This document shows positions 11,395 to 22,634 of a stretch of 64,000 bases of DNA, piece after piece (the first letter of the stretch is position 1; each line of letters opens with the position of its first letter). A program made the position numbers and the translations under genes. Location: contig CM034546.1 of NCBI GenBank assembly GCA_020055645.1, forward strand, positions 46,128,001-46,192,000. The letters are read 5' to 3'. This DNA comes from Tomocerus qinae (taxonomy: Eukaryota; Arthropoda; Collembola; Entomobryomorpha; Tomoceridae). Below the pieces are notes generated by a model. That model did no database searches, had not been told where the DNA came from, and worked only from the letters and a program-made list of their open reading frames with translations.

Positions 11395-13422
11395 ATGAGG
11401 CTTAAAGAATTTCCCCTGATTTTTTCGTTGACATTAATTTCTGAAATTTTTCGTATTGTGAACTGCCTTCCAAATTTGTCTTATTACCGAGATTGCACTT
11501 TCAACTTGATAAGATTTCCCTTTTCTGTCTGGGAGACAAAGTTCTTATTGGCCAACCAAAACTTACAACCATGGACAGTGGCTAACCATGACTATAACAA
11601 ATATGCCTTTGGGCGAGATAAAGAACATCCTCGAGACTTGTCAAAAAATTTGTGCATTGTAAATATTCTGATGGAACCTGGTCCATTTTATGGCCTAACT
11701 GATTATTTTGGTCAAGAAGTGAATAGTCGTACTTCTGTCTTCATAATAGTCTACAGAAACAAAGAGGTGAAACGGATGAGACAAAAATGGCAATATAATA
11801 TTTGGTTGGAACTGGTTTGTCCACTGTTTGTACTAGTCATCCGCAGTTCAACTGATCATTCTGTCTATACAGGAAGCCCGTATAAGTATGGAATGTTGTA
11901 TTTGAACACAGAAATCTTTGACGAGAATTGGGAACAGGTTTGGTACTCTTTAAACAGAAATCTGCATGGTAGTTTTATAGCAAGCATAGATATTGATTTT
12001 CCCTACGATTCTCCCAGTGTCTTACCTGACAGAAAAATGTCAGTATATTCTGCAATGAAAGAAGGCTTGAAGTTGAACGGTTGGTCGTACAGGGCTATTG
12101 AAACTATGTCTGAACGATTGAATTTTACAGCTTTGTATGTAAAGCACTGGAGGTTTTTAGACAGGAGAATTCCAATCTGTGGAAGTATTACCCAACCGAC
12201 TCGTGCACTTGATTATTCCTACGATTGGTCTGAAATTATAACCTTGGAGCCATTGGAAGAGCAGGTTGCGGTCTATTGCGAGGAGAACAATGAAATTCTT
12301 GCTGTCCCGTTGTCCGTTTTAGTTCAGAATACATTTGATGATCTTTGCTGGATCTTCATTCTTACTCTTTTTCCGATTTCATTACTAATTTTGTCATTCG
12401 GAACAACGAATTCATCCTTCAGACAAAGATTTGATTGGATTTCAATATCCTTGGTTTCTGTTCTCCTGGATCAGTCCGTCACCATAAACAGGAAAAGGAG
12501 TCTATACTTGGTAGTAGTGACCATGGGATTTGTAATCACGATTCTGTATGGGACGTGGATAACAAGCGAAATTATTGCTCCACCCGATATAAAGATATTT
12601 GAAGATTTTAATGAACTTTTAGAAAATAATTACAAATTATTGGTACAGAAAGACGAGCGATATGATTTAAATGAGTTAAATAGCCACTTTTTTGCAAATT
12701 ATAAAATGTTAGATAAAATTAATTCAAGTGTTATGATTTATGATTGGGAAGTCGAAGATTCAGCTAAAGCCTATAGTAAAAATCATATGGGTTATGCAGA
12801 GGTATTATTTAAATTATTGGCTAATTGCACTTTAAGAATATTTAAATTTGCACATAAAGTTGATGCTCAATTTTTTGTGCCTATGTTGCCAAAAATGGAA
12901 TCCGTGAAAGCAGTTTGCAAGGCCACCAAAAATTCCATAACCACACAACCAGAAATAACAGGATTTAAATATTGTTATCGTTACAATTTTGAAACTTATT
13001 TCCGGCAAATGCAGGAAGATGGATTGTTTCAAAATTGGAAAGACAACGATGAGTACAGATATAAATTGCTATATATGCCATCCTATTACAAAATGAAGTT
13101 TGAAGAAACTTTAGATCCTCCCATAACACTTAACATGAAAATTCAAGCAATTTTTGTGTTGTGTGGTTATCTCATTCTTGGCTCTGCTTGTATACTGAGT
13201 CTAGAAGTCTTATGGCAAAAGTTATGTCCCTCACTTTCTTTGAAAATGAATTCTATAATATTAAAACATTCAATGAAATGTAGCTTTCTTTGTTTTCAAA
13301 AACTAGAAAAAACATTAAAATATATGAAACTCTTATATCATACATATGTAGCAAGAACTTGGGGCAAGTCCCAATCTCTATCTAGATGTCCCCCAGAACG
13401 GCCCGCCCGTCATATTTGGTGA
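11395..13422 (+). CDS. Divergent ionotropic receptor (IR), chemosensory type
   Basis: Single-exon gene of 675 aa, starting at the ATG at 11395. It opens with a hydrophobic signal sequence (FPLIFSLTLISEIF) and a poorly conserved extracellular part. The ion-channel core follows: TM1 at about 318-338 (CWIFILTLFPISLLILSFG), a pore segment near 348-362 (SISLVSVLLDQSV), TM2 at about 368-390 (YLVVVTMGFVITILYG), the S2 lobe, and TM3 at about 581-605 (IFVLCGYLILGSACILSLEV). The FRQMQEDGLFQNW stretch before TM3 matches the conserved ExG..xxW motif of glutamate-receptor-like channels. Antennal-type glutamate-binding residues are not evident, as is usual in divergent IRs of taste and smell neurons. Function (ligand-gated cation channel in sensory dendrites) is from the family. 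The last 20-25 residues read into the GC-rich repeat that begins near 13350, so the original C-terminus has probably been replaced. Confidence 0.8.
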   Translation: MRLKEFPLIFSLTLISEIFRIVNCLPNLSYYRDCTFNLIRFPFSVWETKFLLANQNLQPWTVANHDYNKYAFGRDKEHPRDLSKNLCIVNILMEPGPFYGLTDYFGQEVNSRTSVFIIVYRNKEVKRMRQKWQYNIWLELVCPLFVLVIRSSTDHSVYTGSPYKYGMLYLNTEIFDENWEQVWYSLNRNLHGSFIASIDIDFPYDSPSVLPDRKMSVYSAMKEGLKLNGWSYRAIETMSERLNFTALYVKHWRFLDRRIPICGSITQPTRALDYSYDWSEIITLEPLEEQVAVYCEENNEILAVPLSVLVQNTFDDLCWIFILTLFPISLLILSFGTTNSSFRQRFDWISISLVSVLLDQSVTINRKRSLYLVVVTMGFVITILYGTWITSEIIAPPDIKIFEDFNELLENNYKLLVQKDERYDLNELNSHFFANYKMLDKINSSVMIYDWEVEDSAKAYSKNHMGYAEVLFKLLANCTLRIFKFAHKVDAQFFVPMLPKMESVKAVCKATKNSITTQPEITGFKYCYRYNFETYFRQMQEDGLFQNWKDNDEYRYKLLYMPSYYKMKFEETLDPPITLNMKIQAIFVLCGYLILGSACILSLEVLWQKLCPSLSLKMNSIILKHSMKCSFLCFQKLEKTLKYMKLLYHTYVARTWGKSQSLSRCPPERPARHIW

Positions 13423-14058
13423 CCATGTCGGGCGTGCGGGCGGCACTGAGGGAATCTACAGCCGCCTTGGCGGCGCTAGGGGACTCCTCTATCTAGTTGT
13501 TCCCTAGCTCCGCCCCACCTGGGCAGGTGGCTGTAAGAACAGTTAAATATATATATCGTCCCTTAAGGAACCAAATAGCCTATCTCCACTTTTCGTTTTG
13601 TGGACGAAATAGCCTATCTCCATTTTTCGTTTTGTGGATGAAATAGCCTATCTCCATTTATCGTTTGGTGCAGGAAATAGCCTATCTCCATAGCCTAGAC
13701 ACACTCTCTACGTACATGGCGCAGCATTTAGGCTATGGCGTTTAGGCTATTTCGTCCACAAAACGAAAAATGGAGATAGGCTATTTGGTTCCTTAAAGGA
13801 CGATATATCAGATCTGGCAGGGCGGCCTTAGGGGACATCTAGAAATAGAAGTCACCCAAAGCCGTAGTACTATTTTATTTAGAGGTTACTTTATTTATTT
13901 AATGTGCATTTAGTTTTTGGACGGGTGGGCGGCCCTAGGGGATATCCCCAGGGCCACCCGCCTGTCAAAAATGGTGAGTGGTGATCAAATCGGGTGGTCG
14001 GGCGGCTCTAGGGGACATCTCTATCTTACACATTAGGCGCGATTGGACATCTAGATAG
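13350..14058. mobile_element. GC-rich transposon remnants
   Basis: A GC-rich patch in an AT-rich window, with repeated words such as CTATCTAGATGTCCCC and CTAGGGGACATCTAGA, and several inverted GGGCGG/CCGCCC pairs. It contains the MITE at 13553-13806 and continues beyond the MITE at 14059-14470 (to about 14530). No open frame for a transposase is visible. Confidence 0.5.
13553..13806. mobile_element. MITE with long terminal inverted repeats (ATATCGTCCCTTAAGGAAC)
   Basis: The left end ATATCGTCCCTTAAGGAACC mirrors the right end GGTTCCTTAAAGGACGATAT, and the inverted repeats extend for about 60 bases through TAGCCTATCTCCA and TTTCGTTTTGTGGACGAA. Inside the left half a unit of about 45 bases (AAATAGCCTATCTCCAT ... 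CGTTTTGTGG) is repeated three to four times. Related to the element at 32549-32776. Confidence 0.85.
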
Positions 14059-14470
14059 ATACCGTATTAATCGAATTAATTCTCCGGGTTTTTATTGTTT
14101 CATTGGTCTTTTTTTAGCTCTTGAAAACGAAGATAATCGAAATAGTTAACCAGGTGGTGAATTATTTCGATACGGAGAATTATTTTACAAGCAGCCAATT
14201 TTTATTGAAGTCCTGGTACATAGAAAAGTAAATTATTCCTCGACTATCATATTCCCCATTATAGGGATTGGGGTTACGTACATTTGCACTCAAATATACC
14301 CACAACCTGACCTGACCTACTGAAACTTAGATTGGGATGGTGAATTATTTCGATACGGAGAATTATTTCTCAAAGGCTATTATTTTGCCCCTGAAAACGA
14401 TAAAAATCGAAATAGTTACCCGGGGGGAGCACTATTTCAATACGGAGAATTAATTCGATTAATACGGTAT
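14059..14470. mobile_element. 412-bp TIR element
   Basis: It begins ATACCGTATTAATCGAATTA and ends TAATTCGATTAATACGGTAT, perfect inverted repeats of about 27 bases ending in CTCCG/CGGAG. Internal words (GAATTATTTCGATACGGAGA; AAATCGAAATAGTTA) recur in both halves. It interrupts the GC-rich element, which continues on both sides. Confidence 0.8.
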
Positions 14471-14535
14471 GTCCCCCAGAGCCGTCCCGCTCGGGTAGAC
14501 GGTTCTGTGTGACTTGCCGGGAATTTTGAAAAAAA

Positions 14536-15470
14536 TATAAATGTACTAAAATCAAAAGGTCAAAAATAAGGCGCAATTCTTAGTATTAAGTTAATCTTAC
14601 TATGTTTGGTCGATTAAATAATTATTTCTTTATAATGCTAACAGAAATAGTTTTACAAAACCAAAATCATTAGTAACATATTGGTAGATAGGTTCACGAA
14701 ATGTAATAAACAATAAAATAAATGCTGAATGCTTTATCAATTACTTTCAACTGTATTAAACGAAATAATTAAATTTTAACAATGTTTTGCTATTCATGAT
14801 AAGTAAAATATCCAACATCGTACGGTAATTACAGCTCGATTGGCAGCCAATAATATGGTAGTTGGAAAAACTAGACTCTCCAATGTAACTTTATATTTTT
14901 GGGCTCCACCCCACCACTATCTTCTTTGAAAATAATATTTCATTTTTAACAGGAAGTATTATGAGGGTGTCATGATAATAATAATATGATAGTGATAATA
15001 GTGCATGCCATGATGTCTGCCGTTAATCTAAAACCATTGTAACATTTTTAATTTTCTTTTATTATTACTTTTTTCATTCTCATTTTAAGTTTCTCAAGCA
15101 GATATCAGCAGAAAGTCCTACCTATAATTATCTTATTTTGATTATAATAAAATGATTTTATTAATTACAGCAATATTTACTTTGCTCTGCTCAAATTCAA
15201 ACAATTTTAGGGCATATTTTTTGCTTGCCGTATTTTTTCGTTTTGAAAGAACAACACAATATGGAATAGGGTAATTGGACAGAGCTAAATTGCAGTTCAT
15301 CACAATGTAGATACCTATGTCGTGATATGAGAAAACTGAAGCTAAAAGAAAAAAATCTATGTTTAAAAGTTGCGGAAGAAATTACTTTATTATATTTGAA
15401 ATGGTCAGAAAACTCAAACTGAAGCAAAAATGTTTCAACATAATTGTCTTTATACTAATAATGGATTTCT
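14536..15470. other. Intergenic; start of the segmental duplication
   Basis: No gene. From about 15000 the sequence is alignable with about 36700 onward (for example TTTTAGGGCATATTTTTTGC against TTTTAGGACATGTTTTTGGC), marking the left limit of the duplicated VWA-fibrinogen segment. Confidence 0.5.
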
Positions 15471-18400
15471 TCAATTTTTGCAATTCCGACGAATCTTCAT
15501 CTCAGTTTTCTTCAACTGTATGATTTCCCCCCACCATGCAGAGTATGGTCCGTTAAGATCAACCTAATACCCACACAATTATAAATGAATACTTTTAGTA
15601 GGAAGCATGACAATTAAATTTATACTGAAACGAAATGACTAATTGCAATTAAGAAGCCATTTGATCTATCTATTTAAATGTTTATGCCCATCCAGAAAGA
15701 TCAAGATAAATTCATCAACTGTTATGATAGAACACACTGGAAACTAAATGTAGTTCAATTGAATTAGAAAATTCCATTTTGCTTTTCAGCAGCTATGAAT
15801 TCAAAATATGGAATTTTTATACACACTACGACATAAAGTACCGAAATTTCATTTCTCAAGTCTATGCAATTAGGAAAATGTGTAGTAAAATCAATTGAAA
15901 ATTATGATTAAGAAAGCACGCCGTTACTATCTCATTGTTTTTGAAGGAATCGTGGTGACTGGACAACTAAGCCACCCAACTAATTTGATGTGTGGTCAAT
16001 TGATTTTTAATCGCAATGCCTACACAGCTTATACTTTTGCCAGCCACAAATGAAATACTAATTCATTGAAAATGACCTTCAAAATTATCTCTGATTATGG
16101 TAATAATTTCTTACTTGTTCACATGAATTGCCAAACCAAAACCCATTTGAGTGCCTATCGTTGGAGCAGTTTATACCACCATCGTTGTCTCGGTCATTAG
16201 CAGAAAAACGGGCACCATTGATATCTGTCAATCTGTCTGAGAGTGCTGAAAGCAATATATAGGTATTAGAATTAGATAGGCAGAATAATTATTCCCGTAA
16301 CCTATTCCAAACATGAATAAAAATAGTTACTCGAGTTATCGGCGATGTATCCGCCTACAGTTAGCTGAAAATCATCATTTTCAGAATCAACGCTGAATAT
16401 CGAATAGTGTGCATTGTAAGTTGAGCCATTCATGGCGGTCACATTAACAATCAGTTCGTGATTACAATTTCTGGTTAACAAATGGAGTGTCTCGAGCCCT
16501 TTGAAAGAAAAAACGATCTCACTTTATATTTTAAGTACAGCGAGTTTATTACAATTCCGATTTTTTGTTAAAGATTGTATTATTTGCATGACCTCATAAT
16601 TTTATAAGAAATCCTAAATAAATTATTGAAATTCAAATCAATGTAAATGTTTAACGTACCTAGCCAATGAGCATATCGCTGTTCACCAAATCCATTTTTG
16701 TATTCAGTCCAATTTCTGTTGAATGAGACGTCATTTGGTTCTCCTCGTCGTTGAAAAATAGTCCATCCACCGCCGTACGACTCCAAATCGCAATACGCAA
16801 ATAGTGATTTTTGATTCTCAGGCTCGTTACGGCCAATAAAGGAAATGAAATATGATCCACTGTTCCTGAAGTTATCTTCGTAGAGAGAGTCACATGTTAC
16901 CATTGGTTCCAGAATAGCTATATTGTGACAATGATACAAATTTTTATATTTACATTACATTCCCTATTTATCTTTATTCCAAAAAAGGTGTCAAAACAAA
17001 AATATGAGACAAAAAGATTTAATGACTTCGAAACTAAGGGACTATTTGCCAATTTTAGTGCAAAAACGCCTTTTCCTTTTTTCTCTGTTTTACTTTTACC
17101 TACTTGCCAACTTGCCTTTCCAGTCTACAATTGATTACATCCACCTTTTTCGTGATGTAAAGATGTAATGCTAATATTAATTTTCTCCAAATAGCAAATG
17201 CCGAAGTGAAAATTTAGAAGGTAAATTGTTTCAAAAATCTTATAGGTAAAAATTTAGACCAAGCATTTTTAGGAGGCTTTTTTACTTACACTCAAAGTCT
17301 GGGGGTGATACATGTACAGCTGCCTTGATTTCAGTCTGAAATTTCAAAAATGTAACCACTGATGATTACGTACTGATACAATGGAAATTTTCATATTAAA
17401 ATATTTCTAACTTTAAGAAAGTTTTAAAGATTCACCTGCAATAATTGAAATTGCTTTGACAAACTGAGAGCGACATTCATTATATGTTTTTCATTTGAAT
17501 TCGATGATTTTGGTGATGTCAGAGATTGAATGTCGCTAGTTATCCCACTTGTTACTTCCACAATTTTCATGCAGGAGGAAGGAGAAATTTTGCTAGACGA
17601 TGTCACTGTCTCACTTCCCGTTTCAGAGCACTATTGGATAAAATTATTGTACAATATTTTCAAACATTCGCCCCTTTATATATATAATTTATATTTTTCT
17701 TCACATTTATAATGCTTAATATTATTTGCAAAAACTGAAATACCCATTCTTTTGTCTTACTGACATTATAGTCACGCATAATGATATTATATTATGATTA
17801 TTATACTAAATGTATTAATACCCCACAAATGACTAACTTCCACTTTACACTTATGTCAGGGATCAAGCACGTATCCAGAGGGGGGGCCGGGGGGGTCCGG
17901 CTCCCCCCCCTCCTAAGTATCCAGAAAAAGGCAATTTTTTTGTCAAAAAAGGTGAAAAATCCAAAAAATTATTGCGCTTCGCGCGAATATGACTTGAATT
18001 TATCAATATATTTTGGTGGGCCCCCCCTGGGTCAAATTCCTGGATACGTGCTTGTCAGGGATTATGTTTAACACTGTGATGTAATTTGTTTTGTTGTTGT
18101 AGTAGTACTTACAGCCAGAATTAAACGATTATTTTCTTCAGCAATTTCCATTAGTTGGGCATCTATCGCTTTTATCAAGTAATTTTCGTCCCATCCTTGC
18201 AAATCTATCAAAATTTTGAACTGTTTGTTTACCAAAATAATATATGGTACCATAGTATAAAAACAATAAATTGTAGAAAGAAGACCTAATCAAAAGTACT
18301 AATTAATATTAAAAAATAATGTGCGTACTTACCAATGTTGAGTATATTTACTTCGTCGATTCCTTCTACGCTTATATAAAGAGGTGTTTTATTTCCATTA

Positions 18401-19692
18401 GAGCAGGTTGTTTTATTACGAATAGGAATAATAGTACTTCCTCTGAAAGTTCCATCATAAAGAGCAGAGGATGGATTGGGAAAAGAGTAGGAATAATAAC
18501 CCACAAAATTTCCTGACTCGAGATTTATTTCCAAGTCCGTTTCCGAGCAGTTTCGATTGTAAGTGTAGTAGTTGGTCTCTTTTTTCTTCATGGTCAGCGG
18601 AATTTGGACATTAGTCGTAATTGTATGAGATGTAAATCGAACCAAATCGTCTACTTTGTGAGATATTTCTTCAAGAAGATCAAAAGTCTCAACTGTTATT
18701 ACTTTACTTGGGTCATTTCCAGCAATGGAAACCAATTCTTCATAGTCGTATGCCCCAATCCCAATTGAAAAAGTCGTGATGTTATTTTCTTTGGCTTTTC
18801 TCGAAGATTCTATTGTCAGTTGAGGTTCGTCGGATATTCCATCAGTCATTACAATTAGCACCCGAGGAACATTATCGGGAGAGTTCAGCATTTCTACGGC
18901 TTTGTCGATTCCCAAATTTGTTGCTGTCACGCTATCGGGATACGGAGCATTCTTAATTGTGTTAATTAAATCTTCTTGGCTTAGTGAATTGTTCAATGGG
19001 ATTACAGTTTCTGTTTTGTCACCATAAATAATGAATCCAAATTTCCCTGAAGATAAATCTAATGACGTTTTGACTAAATTGGCAATAAAGTTTTTGGCAA
19101 GGATATAGTTTTGAATTTCCACGCTTGCAGATCCATCTAATACAACTACCAAGTCCATCCCGACGTGGACTTGGGATTGGTATTTCCTCTCAAATTCCCG
19201 TATTTTGTTTTTGATATTATCAACCGTATCCCTCAGCTTCAAGAAATTCTTTATCCAATCGGCTTGTGAATTAATGCTCAGTAATGTTTTCGCTGGGATA
19301 TTTGACAAGCATAATTTAGTTGCGATGGCCGAATACATAGGTTTGTCTAAATCTGCGTAAATAAGGCTGTCCCAGTTGATTCCAAAATATCGTGTGATGT
19401 TTTCCTTCAAAGGTACCATTTTCTCGTCTTGTAATGAATCTTCGAATTTCCCTTTAGGTACACCCCAAATGCCTCCTTGTTTTAAATTTGTACCAAATTC
19501 CGTGGCTACGTATGCCATTCGTTTTAGAAAGCTATTATCGTCTTGGAATACTTTTGATTGCAAAAGCTTGCAGTTGACGGCCTCCACAACTTCGTACCCT
19601 TGTGATAGCGGCTCAAGTGTTTTATCAATTTGTCCATTTATACCAGACAACACACCAAAGATAAACAGGATTATCGTCATACGTCTCCCCAT
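15471..19692 (-). CDS. Secreted VWA plus fibrinogen-domain lectin, copy 1
   Basis: Eight coding exons join in frame into 780 aa: 19692-18333, 18204-18113, 17630-17436, 17335-17290, 16917-16660, 16498-16331, 16245-16115 and 15563-15471, all with GT-AG borders. The product has a signal peptide (about 1-20). A region at about 25-165 (FLKRMAYVATEFGTN, GIWGVP, FGINW) recalls lysozyme-like folds. A VWA domain at about 178-350 has a complete MIDAS metal site (DGSAS 186-190, T258, D284). Then come a beta-rich Cys region, a Ser-rich linker, and a fibrinogen C-terminal domain from residue 565 (GGGWTIFQRR, WTEYKNGFG, HWLG, calcium loop NDRDNDGG, NCS). Fibrinogen-domain proteins bind acetylated sugars in arthropod and mollusc immunity; VWA domains bind proteins or collagen. 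I infer a secreted, probably multimeric pattern-recognition protein. The gene is intact. A hAT-type MITE lies in its second coding intron. Confidence 0.88.
17864..18054. mobile_element. hAT-type MITE, 191 bp, in an intron
   Basis: Terminal inverted repeats CAAGCACGTATCCAG and CTGGATACGTGCTTG, next to G-runs and C-runs, flanked by the 8-bp direct repeat TCAGGGAT (17856-17863 and 18055-18062). An 8-bp duplication is typical of hAT transposons. It sits between the second and third coding exons of VWA-fibrinogen copy 1 and is absent from copy 2, so it inserted after the duplication. The open frame at 17781-18071 only spans it. Confidence 0.9.
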
Positions 19693-19693
19693 A

Positions 19694-20298
19694 CCTAAAA
19701 ATGGGATAGATAATTGTAGGGTATCATAGTTTTTGGAGTTTAAAGAATCATTGTAGGTATGAAGTAGCACTGTAATCGTACAAACAATTCAAATTAATAA
19801 GTAGTAGCTTTATTTTCAAACTGCGTCAGATATATCGAAACAAGATAAATATTTTTTCTAGTAACAGACAAAAGTTATAAAATTAAAATGAACCGAAAAT
19901 GGGGCAAGGCAAAATGTCGGAGAGAGTTGATAACGTAAGTGTTATTAATTTTAAAACTGTAATAAATCTGAATTTAATAATAACAAAATTTTTAACAAGT
20001 ATTGGTTTAAACTGGTAGGTTTCAAATTATTAATTAATTATATAAAATTAATAATGTAAAAATAAGTAAAATAGTTTTGGTGTACAGCTTATGGAGAAAT
20101 ATTGTTCGAATGTAAAACCGGTTTAAAGTCGAAATTCCTATTATACTAAAATTCTAATTGGAGATACAAAAGTAAAGATGATCTTACTTGTATTATTGAC
20201 AGCTGTAAGGCTCCAAACAAATGTTAGTAATTCTGACATAACGCTGACAATGCAAAATTCTTAACTGGGCCAGAAATTATTATGAGCTTGCTTTTATA
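19694..20298 (-). promoter_or_regulatory. Promoter and 5' UTR intron of VWA-fibrinogen copy 1
   Basis: On the minus strand TATAAAAG lies at 20298-20291, followed about 30 bases on by a CCCAGTT initiator-like motif near 20262. A non-coding first exon ends at 20188 (ACAA|GTAAGA), and the coding exon begins at an acceptor (TTTTTAG) two bases before the ATG. Copy 2 has the same TATA box, donor and acceptor in matching positions, which supports function. Confidence 0.65.
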
Positions 20299-20633
20299 GT
20301 AAAATCTAAATCTGTTGATGTTGAATCACCACCAACTATCATTTAGGCAATTTACAAAACAAATAAAAGTGAAGTTCAACGTTCACGACTTTGAAATGTT
20401 TCAAGTTCAAGTGATAAGTATAAAAAGTGGATTAAAAATTGCGACGTTTCTTAATGTTCAAGTACTAATTCAACAGTTCAAGACAAATAATACAGGGAAA
20501 TACTCAATGAAAAAAACTAGAAAATTTATAGCGTCTTTGGATTTTGCGTGTAGTGTTGTTTGTATGGTATTATATACCATTAATTACACGTTCTAACTGA
20601 CAGTCTGATGCATGTAATTTTCAGTTTATCTGA
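20299..20633. other. Duplicated 5' flank of VWA-fibrinogen copy 1
   Basis: Alignable with 41912-42240 downstream of copy 2's promoter (for example TCAAGTGATAAGTATAA and AATTGCGACGTTTCTTAAT in both). The 93-codon open frame here is not preserved in the other copy and is not called a gene. Confidence 0.6.
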
Positions 20634-21041
20634 TTAAGGCTTGTCGTACGCTACCACTAAGCAACTAGCGGAATTCGTTTGAAGTAGTAAAAATGTACAG
20701 GAGTTAGAACGAAACTAGAGATTGAGTAGAAATGTCTGACTTGCTTCACCGGCATATTCAAACAGATGAACCAATTCCATTCTCATACAACTGACAGTTT
20801 TCGAGTTTTCTTACGCTTTCAACTACAGTTATCTTTGCGTACGATTAGCAATGGAAAAAGAAATTTGCAATCCACATGGAACCCGAAAAAACCCAGAAAC
20901 CCCGTCTTTGTCGGTTGCAACGGTAGCAGTATTTTAATACATTCTTACATGATAATATTATAAATCATGCATTATTTAGATTGTATTATATTAGTTCAAT
21001 GATCAATAATAAATTAAATACATCATGTTTGTCGATTTCAG

Positions 21042-22035
21042 ATGTCGGTGGTCAAGGCAGCTAGCTCTCTGAACTCTACTGATTACTTAAATCTTGTAAT
21101 GGAACTAATTAATAAAAGCCCTTTCGATGACGACCAGCTGCTAAAAGTGAAAAATCATGCTCAGAATACTTTGAAGAGAAAGAAAAAAGCAGACGAAAAG
21201 TTAAAGTCGTCCACTGTGGGTGTTGGGGTGAGTGAAGTACCATGTACAGTATTTTCGAGTGCCCCAAACCTCACTTCTTTAAAAAAACCGTCTCCGGCAT
21301 TTTCTTCGGTAATTTTTAAGCTTTTTATAAAATTCATATATTTAATCATAAAATATCATAATTTCATAAATTTCAATAATTGCGTTTATTTATAGACAAA
21401 TTTTATTTATCGTGGGGACTTAATCGTATCTGGTGAGAACATGTACTTAGATATTGAAAATGTGACAGAAGCTAACACCCACAATTCTCTGCCAGCGTCA
21501 GTTGCCGTCGTCGACAAACACGGACGATTAATTTTCTGGGCAATAGTCAAACACGGTAATATTTGTCGGTACAACACTGCATTGACTGGAATTGACAAAG
21601 AAAAACTGGGGTCTGGAATAAGTTATGATATAGTAAGTTATTTATTGATTATTGCGAATTATGGCTAGTCAAAATTTAAGAATTTTACATGGAATCCTCA
21701 CTTTATTTTACAGCGTTGTAATAATTAAAAGTAGAGTTAAATTTCAATCTTTATTACAGGTACGACAAATGCTACAAACCTGTATTGAAGGAAAATTAGT
21801 TATAGGATTTGCCATTTCCAATGATTTAAAAACTTTGAAAATTGCTCATCAAAAAACCGAGGATCTTCAAGACTTTTTTCGGGACAAGAAAAATACTGCA
21901 ATATCTGCAGAAGACTTAGGTGTACATTTTCTAGGGAAAAATATTCAAGAAAACCCCGCCGGACTTCCTCATCATTGCTGCATCAGAGATGCAAGATTAG
22001 CAGCTTTATGTCACAAAAAAAGCGAAGTTTTTTAA
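21042..22035 (+). CDS. DEDDh 3'-5' exonuclease (REX4/ISG20-like), transposon-borne
   Basis: Three exons, 21042-21308, 21396-21632 and 21760-22035, each joined in phase 0, give 259 aa. The first exon (ATG directly after a TTTCAG acceptor, so a 5' UTR intron is likely) is a Lys-rich leader. The exonuclease core has all four catalytic positions: D108 and E110 (YLDIEN), D190 (GFAISNDLK) and H240 with D245 (HCCIRD, the HxxxxD signature). The middle (TALTGIDKEKLGSGI, then LVIGFAISND) matches the family pattern of Rex4/ISG20 RNA/DNA exonucleases. The frame stops in a T-run; the next frame continues for about 30 codons (starting LTKYPNKARF), and a Cys-rich (CSKGC) and an Asp-rich stretch follow, so the end is probably damaged. 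Role in transposition is unknown. Confidence 0.72.
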
Positions 22036-22634
22036 CCAAGTATCCAAACAAGGCTCGCTTCGAATGCGATGATTTAGACAAACACCGCGACATAAAGCCA
22101 TCTAGAAAGTTAATCCTAAAACCATAAAGTGGGAAGGGTGTTCTAAAGGTTGTGCATTGAAAGAAACATTTGCCAGTGGTAAGAAAAAACAAAAGCTATG
22201 CCGAAATATGCTGGGAGGATTCAAAAAATCAATTTTGACAACTTTGAGTTTGGAGGTACGTTTTCTGGTGAAATTGATGATGACGATGATAATTGGGAAT
22301 AATGTGAACTTAACAATTCTTAGATTTTTGATAATCTATTACATTTATTTTTTAATTAGCTAATAATAAAATTAACCAAGCTGTCAGTTACCCGTTACGG
22401 TTTGTTCTATCGTCTTTAATATTTTTACAACTTCTTTAACATTTAATTAAGGACAAATGTAAGTTAAATTTTGAAATAATAAAATTAAAATGGTTCAAGA
22501 AAAATAATAACTACGTAAAACTGTTACTTATCATTCATTTAAAAATTGAATCACTGGGATGGATTTTAATAAAGTAGAAAAGGCAAACCAAAATATTGGT
22601 AATGGGTGAGTACAAAGCATGATAGTATAAAGCA

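Noticed and set aside
14370..14576. 68-codon minus-strand frame
   Set aside because: Lies across the 412-bp TIR element and its flank; a repeat shadow.
17781..18071. 96-codon plus-strand frame
   Set aside because: Spans the hAT-type MITE and adjoining intron; no homology in copy 2.
19376..19729. 117-codon plus-strand frame within VWA-fibrinogen copy 1, and a similar one at 40759-40962
   Set aside because: Antisense of the conserved VWA exon.
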